In this document: one piece after another, positions 17,141-30,862 of the stretch
Layout of the letters: each line of letters begins with the position of its first letter
Position numbering within the stretch: the stretch's first letter is position 1
NCBI RefSeq assembly: GCF_900156675.1
Contig: NZ_FTOH01000002.1
Span: forward strand, 248,001-312,000
Direction of reading: 5' to 3'
DNA length: 64,000 nt
DNA from: Thalassolituus maritimus
GTDB taxonomy: Bacteria > Pseudomonadota > Gammaproteobacteria > Pseudomonadales > Oceanobacteraceae
Program-made: the position numbers and the translations under genes
The notes under the pieces: generated by a model
The model's input: only the letters and a program-made list of their open reading frames with translations
Databases searched by the model: none
Told to the model about the DNA's origin: nothing

Positions 17141-17489
17141 GGGGTTTCTTCAGTCTGAACCAGAGGCTGTCGATCATCTCACGAATCTGCTGATTGTCCA
17201 GCTGAACGATTCCCGAACGTGCCAAAATGACAAAGTCATGGCTGGCGAGATCATGCTGGTGCTGTCGGAAAGATTCGCGGACCAGGCGTTTAACCCGGTT
17301 GCGGTCTACCGCTAGCTTGAGCTGTTTTTTCGCCAGAACAAAACCGACACGAGGTCGGTTCAGTTCGTTGGGAGCAGCCAGTACCAGAAGGTGAGGCGTG
17401 CTACCGCGCAGAGCTGTGTTATCGAAAACACGTTTGAATTCTGCCGGTCTCAGCAGCCGTAAGTCTTTACGGAAGCAACGGTCCGGCAT
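17100..17489 (-). CDS. rnpA: RnpA, protein component of ribonuclease P
   Basis: 129 residues. Binds the catalytic RNA of RNase P and helps it mature the 5' ends of tRNAs. Signature RNR motif: [17 protein letters not shown]-terminus [17 protein letters not shown] and [13 protein letters not shown] are typical. It follows rpmH after 30 bases, the near-universal rpmH-rnpA order. The basic C-terminal tail ([13 protein letters not shown]) overlaps the start of yidD. Confidence 0.96.
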   Translation of the reverse strand: MPDRCFRKDLRLLRPAEFKRVFDNTALRGSTPHLLVLAAPNELNRPRVGFVLAKKQLKLAVDRNRVKRLVRESFRQHQHDLASHDFVILARSGIVQLDNQQIREMIDSLWFRLKKPHGKHQGRKRKPRR

Positions 17490-17519
17490 ACTTCTCTCTG
17501 CGCAGATAAGTTACAGCAA

Positions 17520-18199
<680 letters not shown>

Positions 18200-18205
18200 G
18201 TGCAT

Positions 18206-19744
18206 GTGACGGGTTTGTGGGAAGACTGCCTGGGGTATCTGCAGCACGAGTTACCCGCACAGCAATACAACACATGGATTCGTCCTCTGACCGCCAGCGC
18301 TGATAATGGACAGCTCGTCCTGAGTGCGCCTAACCGGTTTGTAAAAGACTGGGTAAGAGATAAGTACCTTCAGCGTATTCAGGAAATCATCTCAGATCTT
18401 AATGGCGGCTTGCTCACGCACGTTAATATAGTCGCGGGTGAGTCCCGTCCTATGTTTCAGCGTCCGACGACACCGCCGCCTCGCCCAGAGCCTCGTTCTA
18501 TAAAAGACGATACGATGAGCTTTGCCGCGCCACGAGAACCCGCATCTAAGATAGAAACCGCGCCATTGGGCGGCTCTTACAGTGCTGAACCTATGGCGTT
18601 TGCTGAAGATTCTGGCCCGTCAGCTGCTGAACTTGCGGTGGTTGATCCGGTAACTGAGCCCGCGCCGGTTGCACCGACTCCGCCACCTAAAAGAAAGGTG
18701 CAGGTAGAAGGTGGCTTGCAGCATCAGAGCTTTCTTAATCAGAACTTCACTTTCGATACCTTTGTAGAAGGTAAGTCGAACCAGTTGGCGCATGCCGCTG
18801 CGAAACAGGTGTCTGACAATCCTGGTGGCTCGTACAACCCACTCTTTATATATGGTGGTGTTGGTCTGGGTAAGACCCACTTGATGCATGCGGTTGGTAA
18901 CTACTTACAAACCAAGAACAAGAACGCCCGTGTGCTTTACGTACACTCAGAGCGTTTTGTTCAGGATATGGTGAAAGCACTCCAGCTGGGTGCGATTAAC
19001 GAATTTAAGCGTTTTTATCGTAGCCTCGATGCTCTGCTGATTGATGACATTCAGTTCTTTGCAGGCAAAGAGCGCTCGCAGGAAGAGTTCTTCCATACCT
19101 TTAATGCCTTATTAGAAGGCGGTCAGCAGATGATTCTGACCTGTGATCGGTATCCGAAAGAGATCGCGGGCTTGGAAGAACGTCTGAAGTCACGCTTCGG
19201 CTGGGGTCTGACGGTAGCAGTTGAGCCGCCAGAGCTTGAAACGCGTGTGGCAATTCTGATGAAGAAGGCCGAGCAGACAGGGATGAATCTCCCGGATGAT
19301 GCTGCTTTCTTTATTGCTCAGAAAATTCGTTCTAATGTGCGTGAGCTGGAAGGGGCGCTGAAACGTGTCGCTGCGAATGCTCAGTTCACGGGCAGTGAAA
19401 TCACTCTACCTTTTATTAAGGAGTCGCTGAAAGACTTATTAGCGCTCCAGGATAAACAGGTCAGCGTTGAAAATATTCAACGTACGGTCGCAGAGTATTA
19501 CAAAATCAAGATGTCTGATTTATTATCTAAGCGCCGTACACGCTCGATCGCGCGACCTCGTCAGGTCGCCATGGCATTGAGCAAAGAACTGACAAATCAC
19601 AGTTTGCCTGAGATAGGCGAATTGTTCGGCGGACGAGACCATACAACGGTCTTGCATGCGTGCCGCAAGATTAAAGAATTGCAGGAATCCAGTGCTGATG
19701 TGCGGGAAGATTATAAGAACCTGCTGCGCTTACTGACAACCTAA
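18206..19744 (+). CDS. dnaA: DnaA, chromosomal replication initiator
   Basis: Opens the origin and loads the helicase. About 512 residues from GTG at 18206 (AGAGG 5 bases upstream); GTG at 18200 is the alternative. Domain I ([20 protein letters not shown]) is followed by a Pro-rich linker (about 90-170), the AAA+ domain with [10 protein letters not shown] (Walker A) and LLIDDIQFF (Walker B), and domain IV with [15 protein letters not shown], which reads the DnaA box. Perfect DnaA boxes lie in the upstream gap. First gene of dnaA-dnaN-recF-gyrB. Confidence 0.98.
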   Translation: MTGLWEDCLGYLQHELPAQQYNTWIRPLTASADNGQLVLSAPNRFVKDWVRDKYLQRIQEIISDLNGGLLTHVNIVAGESRPMFQRPTTPPPRPEPRSIKDDTMSFAAPREPASKIETAPLGGSYSAEPMAFAEDSGPSAAELAVVDPVTEPAPVAPTPPPKRKVQVEGGLQHQSFLNQNFTFDTFVEGKSNQLAHAAAKQVSDNPGGSYNPLFIYGGVGLGKTHLMHAVGNYLQTKNKNARVLYVHSERFVQDMVKALQLGAINEFKRFYRSLDALLIDDIQFFAGKERSQEEFFHTFNALLEGGQQMILTCDRYPKEIAGLEERLKSRFGWGLTVAVEPPELETRVAILMKKAEQTGMNLPDDAAFFIAQKIRSNVRELEGALKRVAANAQFTGSEITLPFIKESLKDLLALQDKQVSVENIQRTVAEYYKIKMSDLLSKRRTRSIARPRQVAMALSKELTNHSLPEIGELFGGRDHTTVLHACRKIKELQESSADVREDYKNLLRLLTT

Positions 19745-19781
19745 CGCCTGTTAGCTCAGGCTCCGGACCGAGTGGAGAACC

Positions 19782-20882
19782 ATGAAATTCGTAATATCCA
19801 GGGAAGCCCTTCTGCGCCCACTGCAATTGGTAGCAGGTGTTGTAGAAAAGCGTCAGACTCTGCCAGTACTTTCAAACGTACTGCTTGAAATTGAAGGTCA
19901 GCAGCTGTCGCTCACAGGTACCGACCTTGAAGTTGAGCTGGTAGGCCGGGTCACTCTTGATGAAGTCGGCCAGGAAGGTTCGATTACGGTTCCAGCGAAA
20001 AAGCTGATGGATATCTGTCGCTCTCTGCCGGATGGCGCTCAGATTGAGATCGAGCAGGATGAAGCGCGCGTTAATGTTCGCTCAGGTCGTTCGCGCTTCA
20101 CGCTTTCTACTCTGCCAGCGACGGAATTCCCGAACGTGGATGCGATTGCCGACGAGCAGTCTTTCTCTCTGCCACAAGCCAGCCTGCGTCATATTATTGA
20201 TCGCTCAAGCTTTGCCATGGCTCAGCAGGACGTTCGCTACTACCTGAACGGTATGCTGATGGAAGTTACCGCAGACAGTCTGCGCGCTGTTGCTACCGAC
20301 GGTCACCGTCTAGCGACCTGTGTTACTGAAGTCTCTGGTCTTGCTGAAACACGTCAGATCATTCTGCCGCGTAAAGGTGTTCTGGAGATGGCGAAACTGC
20401 TGACTGATCCAGAAGCTAGCGTGAGCCTCTCTCTGAGCGCCAACCATCTGCGTGCTCAGACTGAAGAGTTTACCTTTACCTCGAAATTGGTCGACGGGAA
20501 GTTCCCGGATTACAGCCGCGTGATTCCTAAGGGCGGTAATAACGTGGTTCTGGCTGATCGTACAGATTTGCGTCAGGTATTTAACCGTACTGCGATTCTT
20601 TCTAACGAAAAGTACCGTGGTGTTCGCCTGGTACTGGGTACCGATACGCTTCAGGTATTCGCGAATAACCCAGAGCAGGAAGAAGCCGAAGAAACGACAG
20701 CGGTTGAGTATCAGGGCGATGCGCTTGAGATCGGCTTTAACGTTTCTTACCTTCAGGACGTTCTTGGCGTTATTTCAACCGAACAGGTTAAGTTCACACT
20801 GTCGGATGCAAACAGCAGCGCATTGATCGAAGAGCCAGACAGCTCTGATGCTATGTACGTTGTTATGCCGATGCGTCTGTAG
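19782..20882 (+). CDS. dnaN: DnaN, DNA polymerase III sliding clamp
   Basis: 366 residues, normal length. Three repeated clamp folds; begins MKFVISREALLRPLQLVAGV and ends with the conserved YVVMPMRL. Ring around DNA that tethers polymerase III and many repair proteins. ATG at 19782 with GGAG upstream, 37 bases after dnaA; recF follows after 19 bases. Confidence 0.98.
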   Translation: MKFVISREALLRPLQLVAGVVEKRQTLPVLSNVLLEIEGQQLSLTGTDLEVELVGRVTLDEVGQEGSITVPAKKLMDICRSLPDGAQIEIEQDEARVNVRSGRSRFTLSTLPATEFPNVDAIADEQSFSLPQASLRHIIDRSSFAMAQQDVRYYLNGMLMEVTADSLRAVATDGHRLATCVTEVSGLAETRQIILPRKGVLEMAKLLTDPEASVSLSLSANHLRAQTEEFTFTSKLVDGKFPDYSRVIPKGGNNVVLADRTDLRQVFNRTAILSNEKYRGVRLVLGTDTLQVFANNPEQEEAEETTAVEYQGDALEIGFNVSYLQDVLGVISTEQVKFTLSDANSSALIEEPDSSDAMYVVMPMRL

Positions 20883-20901
20883 TCTCAGGCGTTTCTGATT
20901 T

Positions 20902-24401
<3,500 letters not shown>

Positions 24402-24418
24402 TTCGCTCTGTCCCTTTG

Positions 24419-24434
24419 TGTTCCACGTGGAACG
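24419..24434. other. parS site 3 (downstream of gyrB)
   Basis: TGTTCCACGTGGAACG, one base away from the two perfect copies in recF, 17 bases after the gyrB stop. Confidence 0.8.
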
Positions 24435-24458
24435 CTAGGGGAGGTGATCGTTAGGTAC

Positions 24459-24501
24459 AAGCCCCGGCTGACAGACGACAAAGCTGTTTTTCGGGGCTTT
24501 T
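24459..24501 (+). terminator. Terminator after gyrB
   Basis: AAGCCCCG ... CGGGGCTT stem with a 25-base loop, followed by TTCTATTTG. Ends the dnaA-dnaN-recF-gyrB transcript. Confidence 0.65.
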
Positions 24502-24538
24502 CTATTTGTTGGTGTATTGTCGAGGCACAGGAATAAAA

Positions 24539-26068
24539 ATGAATTTTTACTGGGCGAAAGACACGACTTATTTAGATACCAGGCTTGATGCTGACCAACT
24601 AGATCGAGCAAAGTATGCGGAGTTTCTGACAAATTATTTGGAGAGCTTTTCAGGTAGCAGCCAGGTTTTTAATCTGAACGCAGAGTGGGGGGCTGGTAAG
24701 ACATATTTCTTAAAACGATGGTGCCAGAGTATCAGTGATGTGCATCCTGCAACTTATATTGATGCATGGCGGAATGACTTTTCGGATGACCCACTTTTAA
24801 CGGTCGTGGGCGAAATACTTAAAACGCTTGAGAAGTATCCAAATACTAAAGTAGAAAAAAATAGGGCTACTGCTTTGAGAACTACGGGGCGTTTCTTGAA
24901 GCAGGCGACTCCCGCGCTGATAAAAGGTGTGGTTCGTACCTACAGTGGTTTCGATACTGATGGTTTTAAACTAGAAGATTTCGATGATTTCTCTGAAAAG
25001 TTGATGTCGGCTGCTCTATCTGATCATTCAAAGAAATCGAAAGATTTAGAAGATTTTAAGAAAGTGATAAAAGCTTGGCTGAAGGAAGCAACAGCCTCGG
25101 GTCGCTCCCAACTACCGATGTTTATTTTTATTGATGAACTTGATAGGTGCCGACCGACTTATGCCATTGAGCTGTTAGAAATGGTAAAGCATTTATTCGA
25201 TATACCTGGCCTCGTTTTCGTGATCGCTACAAATACAGAGCAGTTGCAGCATTCTATAAAAGCGGTTTATGGTCAGGATTTCGATGCAAATAGGTATCTT
25301 AAACGCTTTTTTAACCGTGGCTTTACGTTAAAAAAACCCAGGTTATCTGACTATATTCGTTCGCGTCGTTCTTTCTATGCGGTGGCTTCCGGTTTTCATA
25401 CAGCTCTTATGAGAACGGGAGATGGTGCAATATGCATGCAAACAGAGGATGACATATCCGATAGTCTGGGAAGCATAGCAGAATTCTTTCAGTTTGATTT
25501 AAGAACTACAGAACAGTGGTTAACTCAGTTATATGCATCTTTCTTAGAAGAAAAGAATAAAAATAAATATTTCTGGCTATGTTTGGCAGTAATGTCGGCT
25601 ATAAAGTTGCATGACGAAAATTCTTATCAACAACTATTTCACAAGTCTTATCAACATAAATGGAATGATAAGCCCGGGCTAGAAGTAGTAAGAAGTACCT
25701 ATTCGGACTTGCAGGTGGCAGCAGGTGACTCCCTCAAAAAAATAGAATTTTCTGTTACGCCTAAGCATTTGGGTAGTCAGGAATTCGACAATGGAACTGA
25801 GTTTGATGGGACTCTAGAGTATAAATGTGAAGTTTCAGTGTTGGCATTTATCATTCAATTGGTAAGCTTTTTTGATGAACGCCAAAGCTTCAATAAGCAT
25901 TCATCAATTGCTGAGCAAGCAGCTGATGTCTATCGGCGGAACGAAGTAGATACGTGGGCACGTAAATCTTTTTGTGTGAACTTGGCGATGGATTATTTTG
26001 AATCGCAGATAGGCACCAAAAAGATTAACTACTGTTCTTTGGTTGAGCTTGCATCGGATCTAGAGTGA
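24539..26068 (+). CDS. KAP family P-loop NTPase
   Basis: 509 residues from ATG at 24539 (AGGA upstream). KAP NTPase pattern: Walker A AEWGAGKTYFLKRW (about 48-61), an AWRNDFSDDPL block, Walker B MFIFIDELDRCRPTYAIELL (about 194-213), then LVFVIATNTEQLQHSIKAVY. No clear transmembrane segment of the kind many KAP proteins carry is seen. AT-rich compared with gyrB next to it, so probably acquired. KAP ATPases recur in phage-defence loci and in membrane-linked signalling; which applies here is unknown. It converges with a Fic gene and the two stop codons overlap by 9 bases. Confidence 0.85.
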   Translation: MNFYWAKDTTYLDTRLDADQLDRAKYAEFLTNYLESFSGSSQVFNLNAEWGAGKTYFLKRWCQSISDVHPATYIDAWRNDFSDDPLLTVVGEILKTLEKYPNTKVEKNRATALRTTGRFLKQATPALIKGVVRTYSGFDTDGFKLEDFDDFSEKLMSAALSDHSKKSKDLEDFKKVIKAWLKEATASGRSQLPMFIFIDELDRCRPTYAIELLEMVKHLFDIPGLVFVIATNTEQLQHSIKAVYGQDFDANRYLKRFFNRGFTLKKPRLSDYIRSRRSFYAVASGFHTALMRTGDGAICMQTEDDISDSLGSIAEFFQFDLRTTEQWLTQLYASFLEEKNKNKYFWLCLAVMSAIKLHDENSYQQLFHKSYQHKWNDKPGLEVVRSTYSDLQVAAGDSLKKIEFSVTPKHLGSQEFDNGTEFDGTLEYKCEVSVLAFIIQLVSFFDERQSFNKHSSIAEQAADVYRRNEVDTWARKSFCVNLAMDYFESQIGTKKINYCSLVELASDLE

Positions 26069-27208
26069 TATTTCGCTGGAAGGAAGTGAGTACCTTGTAC
26101 TCCTCCCGCCTCCAGGTAACCTCTGAATGCACCCTTTTGCCACCAGGTCAGCAAGATGCCTGGTCGCTGTGGCTTTACTTACCTTGGCGACTTTCTGGTA
26201 CTGAGCCGCACTGATACCATGTTCGAATCCTTTGGGCCCGCCATCTAACAGGCGGTTCAGCACCCTACGTTGTTCGGCAGACAGTGGCATATCACGAAAA
26301 GTCTGCCAGAACCTGGCTTTGACGATTGTGCGGTCAATCTGGTTTATGGCGTTGTTGACTGAGGTCAGTAAGGTTTTGAGGAACCACTGACACCATTCGG
26401 TGATGTCTGATCCCCGTTCGTCGTCGCGGTGCCATTGAGCCGTCTCAAGAGCGTTGTAATATTCTGAGCGCATATCAAGTATTGCTACCGACATCGCGAA
26501 CAAGCGAACGCTCTGTGAATCTGACTGAGCCAAGGCCATATCGGTAATAGCGCGGGTCAGGCGGCCGTTGCCGTCGTCGAATGGGTGCAGGGTGACAAAC
26601 CAGAGGTGTGCAGTGGCAGCTCGCAGAAGCGGGTCAGTGTCCTGACAATCAGCGCCTTGGTTAAACCAGTCACAAAAGTGTTGGAGTTGTGACTCAAGGC
26701 CATCTCTGGGCGGCGCTTCGAAATGCACTTTCTGGCGATCAAGGCGGCCGCTGACAACTTGCATAGGTTCCGGGCCTCTTAGCTGTCCGACTCTGATTTT
26801 CTGAGTGATTGATAACACGGACTCAGGGAAGAGAAGTTTCTGCCAGTAACACAGACGTTCCTGCGTGAGGGGTGAATCCAGATTCGTGAGCGCATCTATT
26901 AATAGTTCAGCCAACCCTTCCGAGCGATCACTGACGGGGTAGGGCTCCGCTTCGCTGATACCAAGATGTCGTGCCAGCGAGGAACGCACGGAGCTTGCAT
27001 TCAGCTCTTCGCCCTCGATGGCAGATGATGCCAGAAGGTTCTGCAGCAGTGTGTCCAGTGCCTGGTCTTCGGAGTTACTGCTGACACTTTGTTTGCCTTG
27101 TAGCAGACCAATGCGTTTGTGGCACTCGCGCAGCAGCGGCTGAAGAACATCGTTGTCCCAGTAGAATTCGGTCCATTGGCTGTTCTGCCATATCCAGCGT
27201 TGATTCAT
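26060..27208 (-). CDS. Fic/DUF4172 protein with self-inhibitory motif and winged-helix tail
   Basis: 382 residues. Layout: DUF4172 N-terminus (WIWQNSQWTEFYWD), inhibitory motif SSAIEGEEL (Ser61, Glu65), Fic core with HPFDDGNGRLTR (His208-Arg219), and a C-terminal winged helix (about 315-380: ISAAQYQKVAKVSKATATRH). The core motif is complete, so it should transfer AMP from ATP to a protein hydroxyl when the inhibitory helix is released. Targets are unknown. The winged helix and three copies of ATTCGGCTCAT just upstream (27260-27305) suggest it controls its own transcription. It is convergent with the KAP gene. Confidence 0.9.
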   Translation of the reverse strand: MNQRWIWQNSQWTEFYWDNDVLQPLLRECHKRIGLLQGKQSVSSNSEDQALDTLLQNLLASSAIEGEELNASSVRSSLARHLGISEAEPYPVSDRSEGLAELLIDALTNLDSPLTQERLCYWQKLLFPESVLSITQKIRVGQLRGPEPMQVVSGRLDRQKVHFEAPPRDGLESQLQHFCDWFNQGADCQDTDPLLRAATAHLWFVTLHPFDDGNGRLTRAITDMALAQSDSQSVRLFAMSVAILDMRSEYYNALETAQWHRDDERGSDITEWCQWFLKTLLTSVNNAINQIDRTIVKARFWQTFRDMPLSAEQRRVLNRLLDGGPKGFEHGISAAQYQKVAKVSKATATRHLADLVAKGCIQRLPGGGRSTRYSLPSSEISL

Positions 27209-27259
27209 TGCCTGCTCACTGTTGTATCAATACTTGCCGATGAGCTGATTATATACTTT

Positions 27260-27305
27260 ATTCGGCTCATAGTATGAGCCGAATAATAGAGCCTATTCGG
27301 CTCAT
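27260..27305. promoter_or_regulatory. Triple operator-like repeat ATTCGGCTCAT upstream of the Fic gene
   Basis: Three copies of an 11-base element: ATTCGGCTCAT at 27260-27270, its inverse ATGAGCCGAAT at 27274-27284 (together a dyad with a 3-base centre), and a third direct copy at 27295-27305. They lie 50-100 bases upstream of the Fic start codon at 27208. Likely binding sites for the winged helix of the Fic protein or for another regulator. Confidence 0.65.
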
Positions 27306-27475
27306 TGTCATGCTCCGAGGTATATTCAGGAAATAAGATGAACCCACAACGTCCGCAGTGGCGCGTGAGGACATGCCTCAGCCATTGAGAAAATCGCCGT
27401 CCTCAGTAATGATGAAGGCAAGCAGGCGGGCCTGTATGGCCGCTGAACGGGTTTTTAAAGCAAAGGAGTTGTCGT

Positions 27476-28252
27476 ATGTGCATTCAGTGCAGTGTTGGCG
27501 CTGGCGGCGTAAATATGAAGTCTGATGTACGTATCGTGCAGGCGGCGTTGAATCAGGCTCTCAGCCCGGAGAATCCTTTAGTAGTTGACGGCCTGATTGG
27601 CCCGGCAACCATCAGTGTGATCGATGCTTTTCAGCGTGGGGCAGTGGGTCTTAACCGCCCTGATGGACGGGTCGACCCTAACGGTCGCACGTTACGTACT
27701 TTGAAAGGCCTGCAGCCGAAGGCGTTTTCCAGTGATTGCCTGGCAGCAGTTATGCCGACCGCACCTTTATCAAAGATCGAAACCTATTTTCCACTGATGC
27801 AGAGTGCCTCTGAACAGACAGAGAGTGTTTCTGGTGCTCGCCGTCTGGCGCACTTTCTCGCTCAGATCGGACACGAGAGTCTGTCGCTCTTTTACACAGA
27901 AGAGCTGGCTTCTGGTCAGGCTTACGAAGGGCGCTCTGATCTGGGCAATACTCAGCCGGGTGACGGTGTTCGCTTTAAGGGCCGTGGGTTAATTCAGCTG
28001 ACAGGACGTTATAACTACGAGCAGTACGCAGAGTACGCCGGCATAGATACGTCGCAGCCGGATTGGCCGGAATTACTGTCCACCCCTGAGCATGCGTTAA
28101 AGGTGAGTCTCTGGTTCTGGGAAACCCGGCACCTGCAGGAAAAAGCCGATCATGATGACCTGTTGGGTATTACCCGCAGGGTCAACGGCGGCTATAACGG
28201 TCTGTCTGATCGGCAGGCCTACCTGCAGCGGGCGAAGTTCTTTATGGAATAA
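27476..28252 (+). CDS. Endolysin-like protein: peptidoglycan-binding domain plus GH19-type lysozyme/chitinase domain
   Basis: 258 residues, ATG at 27476 with AAAGGAG upstream. Residues about 15-80 form a PG_binding_1 domain (VRIVQAALNQAL then LVVDGLIGPATISVIDAFQR); residues about 90-258 a GH19 fold (RLAHFLAQIGHESLSLFYTE with the catalytic Glu, then FKGRGLIQLTGRYNYEQYAE). It should cut cell-wall glycan. No signal peptide is visible, as in phage endolysins that need a holin or in secretion-system effectors. No holin or other phage gene is near, so this may be a leftover phage lysin or a domesticated effector. It lies beside the KAP-Fic unit. Confidence 0.88.
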   Translation: MCIQCSVGAGGVNMKSDVRIVQAALNQALSPENPLVVDGLIGPATISVIDAFQRGAVGLNRPDGRVDPNGRTLRTLKGLQPKAFSSDCLAAVMPTAPLSKIETYFPLMQSASEQTESVSGARRLAHFLAQIGHESLSLFYTEELASGQAYEGRSDLGNTQPGDGVRFKGRGLIQLTGRYNYEQYAEYAGIDTSQPDWPELLSTPEHALKVSLWFWETRHLQEKADHDDLLGITRRVNGGYNGLSDRQAYLQRAKFFME

Positions 28253-28292
28253 GCTCGGCTGTCGTCTGGCTGGAGTGACTGTTAACCCGTGT

Positions 28293-29144
28293 TTAGCCAG
28301 CCCGGTACGCTTCAATTTCGGCTTTCCACTTTTCGACCAATGCACGATTGTCGTGGTCGTCAGGGTGGAAGTCTTCCCGATAGAAGTCTTTGAATGGCGC
28401 TTTGATGCAGGTGAACATGCCGTCTTCACCAAAGAGCATGCCCCAGGCTTCCTTGATCTGAACCCAGCTGGGCATCCGTCGAGCGGCCCACAGAAGGTAG
28501 ATGGTGCGGCCAATGGTGAGGGTGGGAAACAGTACCGCAATGGCGCGCATGATACGCAGCAGTGTTTTACGCTGACCGCCGGTGGCCATGTACACATCGA
28601 AAGCGACGGACTTGTGCTCGATCTCTTCGATGGCGTGCCAGATCATCATATATTTAATGGAAGGGTGCATCCCCTCAAGCTGTTTGGGGTGAGTAAGTAC
28701 ATACTCAGCCACAATCGCGGTGATGTGTTCAAGGCAGACTGTCGCCGCCAGACGTTCCCGCTTCGAGCGCTTGGCGTTGAGTAATGCGATGGCCTTTTCG
28801 ACACGCTTTTCGATCTTCTGCGCTTTCCACCCGAGTGACTCAAGCTTCTCATTCGCGAGCTTGTGCTGATTCGTATGGTGGGCTTCCTGGCGGGTGAAGT
28901 CTTTGACGTTTTCTAAAAGCTGCGGATCAGTCACACGGTCTTTGTAGTTGCGCACAGACTCTATAAACATCTGCTCGCCCGGCGGGAAGGTACCTGAGAG
29001 TACCGCTATGAAGGCAGTAAGGATCGGATTGCCACGGTACCAGTCCATGGTGTCGACCTGATCAAAGCTGAAGTCCATGCGGCGGACTTCAATGCCATTG
29101 GTCGATTCTGTCTGGGACATGCTGATATCGGCGGTGGTACTCAT
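28293..29144 (-). CDS. PF10118 'metal-dependent hydrolase' family protein, diverged copy 3
   Basis: 283 residues, ATG at 29144 with AGGAGAAGG upstream. Same family as the tandem pair at 3593-5291 but clearly diverged; the putative metal ligands are all kept: E57 (PPGEQMF), E87-A-H-H90, E139-H140 and E174-I-E-H177 (WHAIEEIEHK). Conserved tail FYREDFHPDDHDNRALVEKW matches the pair's PWDHDNRELL block. Three copies in one 64-kb window suggests active family expansion. It stands alone, convergent with the endolysin-like gene and with no regulator gene beside it. Confidence 0.85.
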   Translation of the reverse strand: MSTTADISMSQTESTNGIEVRRMDFSFDQVDTMDWYRGNPILTAFIAVLSGTFPPGEQMFIESVRNYKDRVTDPQLLENVKDFTRQEAHHTNQHKLANEKLESLGWKAQKIEKRVEKAIALLNAKRSKRERLAATVCLEHITAIVAEYVLTHPKQLEGMHPSIKYMMIWHAIEEIEHKSVAFDVYMATGGQRKTLLRIMRAIAVLFPTLTIGRTIYLLWAARRMPSWVQIKEAWGMLFGEDGMFTCIKAPFKDFYREDFHPDDHDNRALVEKWKAEIEAYRAG

Positions 29145-29309
29145 GGCCTTCTCCTGCGCAGATAGTTAAAGTCTCGTACCAGTTATAGCCAAGATGGCAG
29201 TATTGTCACAATGACTTAATCGCCTGATATAGGCGGCATTATGGCCACTCAGGATGAACCCAGCGCAGATTTGCTGGTCGATAACTTCATAATTTTGTTG
29301 GAGAACACT

Positions 29310-30821
29310 ATGCGTTTACTGGCTGCCTGCCTGTTACTACTCTCGTCTTTGTTAGTTTGGGGTGCGCCTGCTTCTCCTGCATCATCCGGGGGCACGAGCG
29401 ATGGTCAGGCAGTTGACCGGGAGGCCGTTAAGAACCTGATTGGCACGCTGGAGAGTGAAACAGAGCGGCAGGATCTGATTCAGAAGCTGGAACTGATGTT
29501 AGAGGCAGAACCAGAGCCAGAACCCGAGCTGGCGTCAGTTTTTGGTCTGGATAGCACCGGCTCAGGCGTACTGAGTGAATTCACAGCACTGACTGATAGC
29601 TACGGGCTTCCTGAGAATATTGTTGGCGACGTACTGGCGTTCGGCGTGACTACCTTGTTGGTTCTAGTGGGTATTTTTCTGAATGGTTATCTGAGCCGGT
29701 TTCTCGATAAACGCATGAAGCGGGTACGTAAGCGTTTGCACTGGGATAAGGAGCGTTTCAGTTCATTGTTTACCATTCAGCGTGCCATCGGTTACGCGGT
29801 AGGTCTTATTCTTGTGGGATACGCAGCACTGGATGTTGCGGCTGTGTATTTTGGTGAAGAGAGCATGTCAGGGCTGGGTAGTCTGCTCGGGACCGTGCTG
29901 TCGATCTCTCTCGCTGCTCTGGTGTTTGCTTCTATCTGGGAGGGCACCAATGCCTTATTGGAGACGTTAATGTTCCGTCACGAGCGACTGAACAGCTCGC
30001 GCTTCCAGACGATTACTCCAATCATTCGTAATATTCTGCTAATCACCCTGTCGTTGCTGTCGGTGATGGTAATTCTCTCTGAGGTGGGCATCAACATTAT
30101 GCCGCTATTGGCCGGTGCGGGTGTGCTGGGTATTGCAGTGGGGTTTGGTGCTCAGACTCTGGTGAAGGATTTCCTGACCGGGCTGACAGTGGTGTTCGAG
30201 GATCTGCTGCAAATTGGTGACGTCATCAAGATCAATGATCATTTTGGTCTGGTAGAGAAGATCACGCTGCGCAAAATTCAGATGCGTGACCTGGATGGTA
30301 CCGTGCACACGATTCCATTCGGTGAAGTATCGATCATCTCCAACCTGACTAAAGATTTCAGCTATTACTTGATGGATGTGGGCGTAGCGTATCGTGAGAA
30401 CACAGACGAAGTCGTTGCGATCATGCGTGAGGTTGATGAAGACCTGCGTGCAGATAAAGATTTCGAAGATCTGATTCTTGAGCCCCTTGAGGTGCTGGGT
30501 GTCGACCAGTTTGCCGATAGTGCCGTGATGATTAAGGCACGGATCAAGACTAAACCGATCCAGCAATGGAACGTTGGTCGGGAGTTTAACCGCCGCATGA
30601 AGATCGCCTTTGATGAACGGAATATCGAGATTCCATTCCCACACCAGACTATCTACTTTGGTGAAGACAAGCAGGGCAAGGCACCAAACGCCAATGTTCG
30701 CCTGGTCGAGGAAGTGGAAAAACGTGCTGAAGAAGCTGCGGGTAAAGAGCGCGCACTTAAGGATGAAGGTGGCTCGGGCACACCAAGTGCCAGCTCCAGC
30801 TCAGACAGCGGCGATAATTAA
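29310..30821 (+). CDS. MscS-family mechanosensitive channel
   Basis: 503 residues from ATG at 29310 (TTGGAG upstream); an upstream start at 29241 would bury the signal peptide. Signal peptide MRLLAACLLLLSSLLVWGAP, acidic periplasmic linker with PEPEPEPE, then about five membrane segments and the MscS core: PLLAGAGVLGIAVGFGAQTL as pore helix, FLTGLTVVFEDLLQIGDVIK as the start of the beta domain, and a cytosolic vestibule. The longer N-terminus puts it in the enlarged MscS group (YbdG/YnaI-like size), and a low-complexity tail (about the last 40 residues) is Lys/Glu- then Ser-rich. It should open under hypo-osmotic shock. Confidence 0.9.
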   Translation: MRLLAACLLLLSSLLVWGAPASPASSGGTSDGQAVDREAVKNLIGTLESETERQDLIQKLELMLEAEPEPEPELASVFGLDSTGSGVLSEFTALTDSYGLPENIVGDVLAFGVTTLLVLVGIFLNGYLSRFLDKRMKRVRKRLHWDKERFSSLFTIQRAIGYAVGLILVGYAALDVAAVYFGEESMSGLGSLLGTVLSISLAALVFASIWEGTNALLETLMFRHERLNSSRFQTITPIIRNILLITLSLLSVMVILSEVGINIMPLLAGAGVLGIAVGFGAQTLVKDFLTGLTVVFEDLLQIGDVIKINDHFGLVEKITLRKIQMRDLDGTVHTIPFGEVSIISNLTKDFSYYLMDVGVAYRENTDEVVAIMREVDEDLRADKDFEDLILEPLEVLGVDQFADSAVMIKARIKTKPIQQWNVGREFNRRMKIAFDERNIEIPFPHQTIYFGEDKQGKAPNANVRLVEEVEKRAEEAAGKERALKDEGGSGTPSASSSSDSGDN

Positions 30822-30832
30822 GCCGCTGTCTG
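30802..30832 (+). terminator. Hairpin spanning the MscS stop codon
   Basis: Stem CAGACAGCGGC/GCCGCTGTCTG, 11 bases, with a 9-base loop that contains the end of the coding region. No T-run follows, so this may be an RNA-end stabiliser rather than a classical terminator. Confidence 0.45.
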
Positions 30833-30862
30833 TGTAAAAACCTTAACAGAACCCTGGGTTGG

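Noticed and set aside
28152-28784. Plus-strand frame of 210 codons over the endolysin end and third PF10118 gene
   Set aside because: Shadow on the strand opposite the PF10118 gene; no signal or motif.
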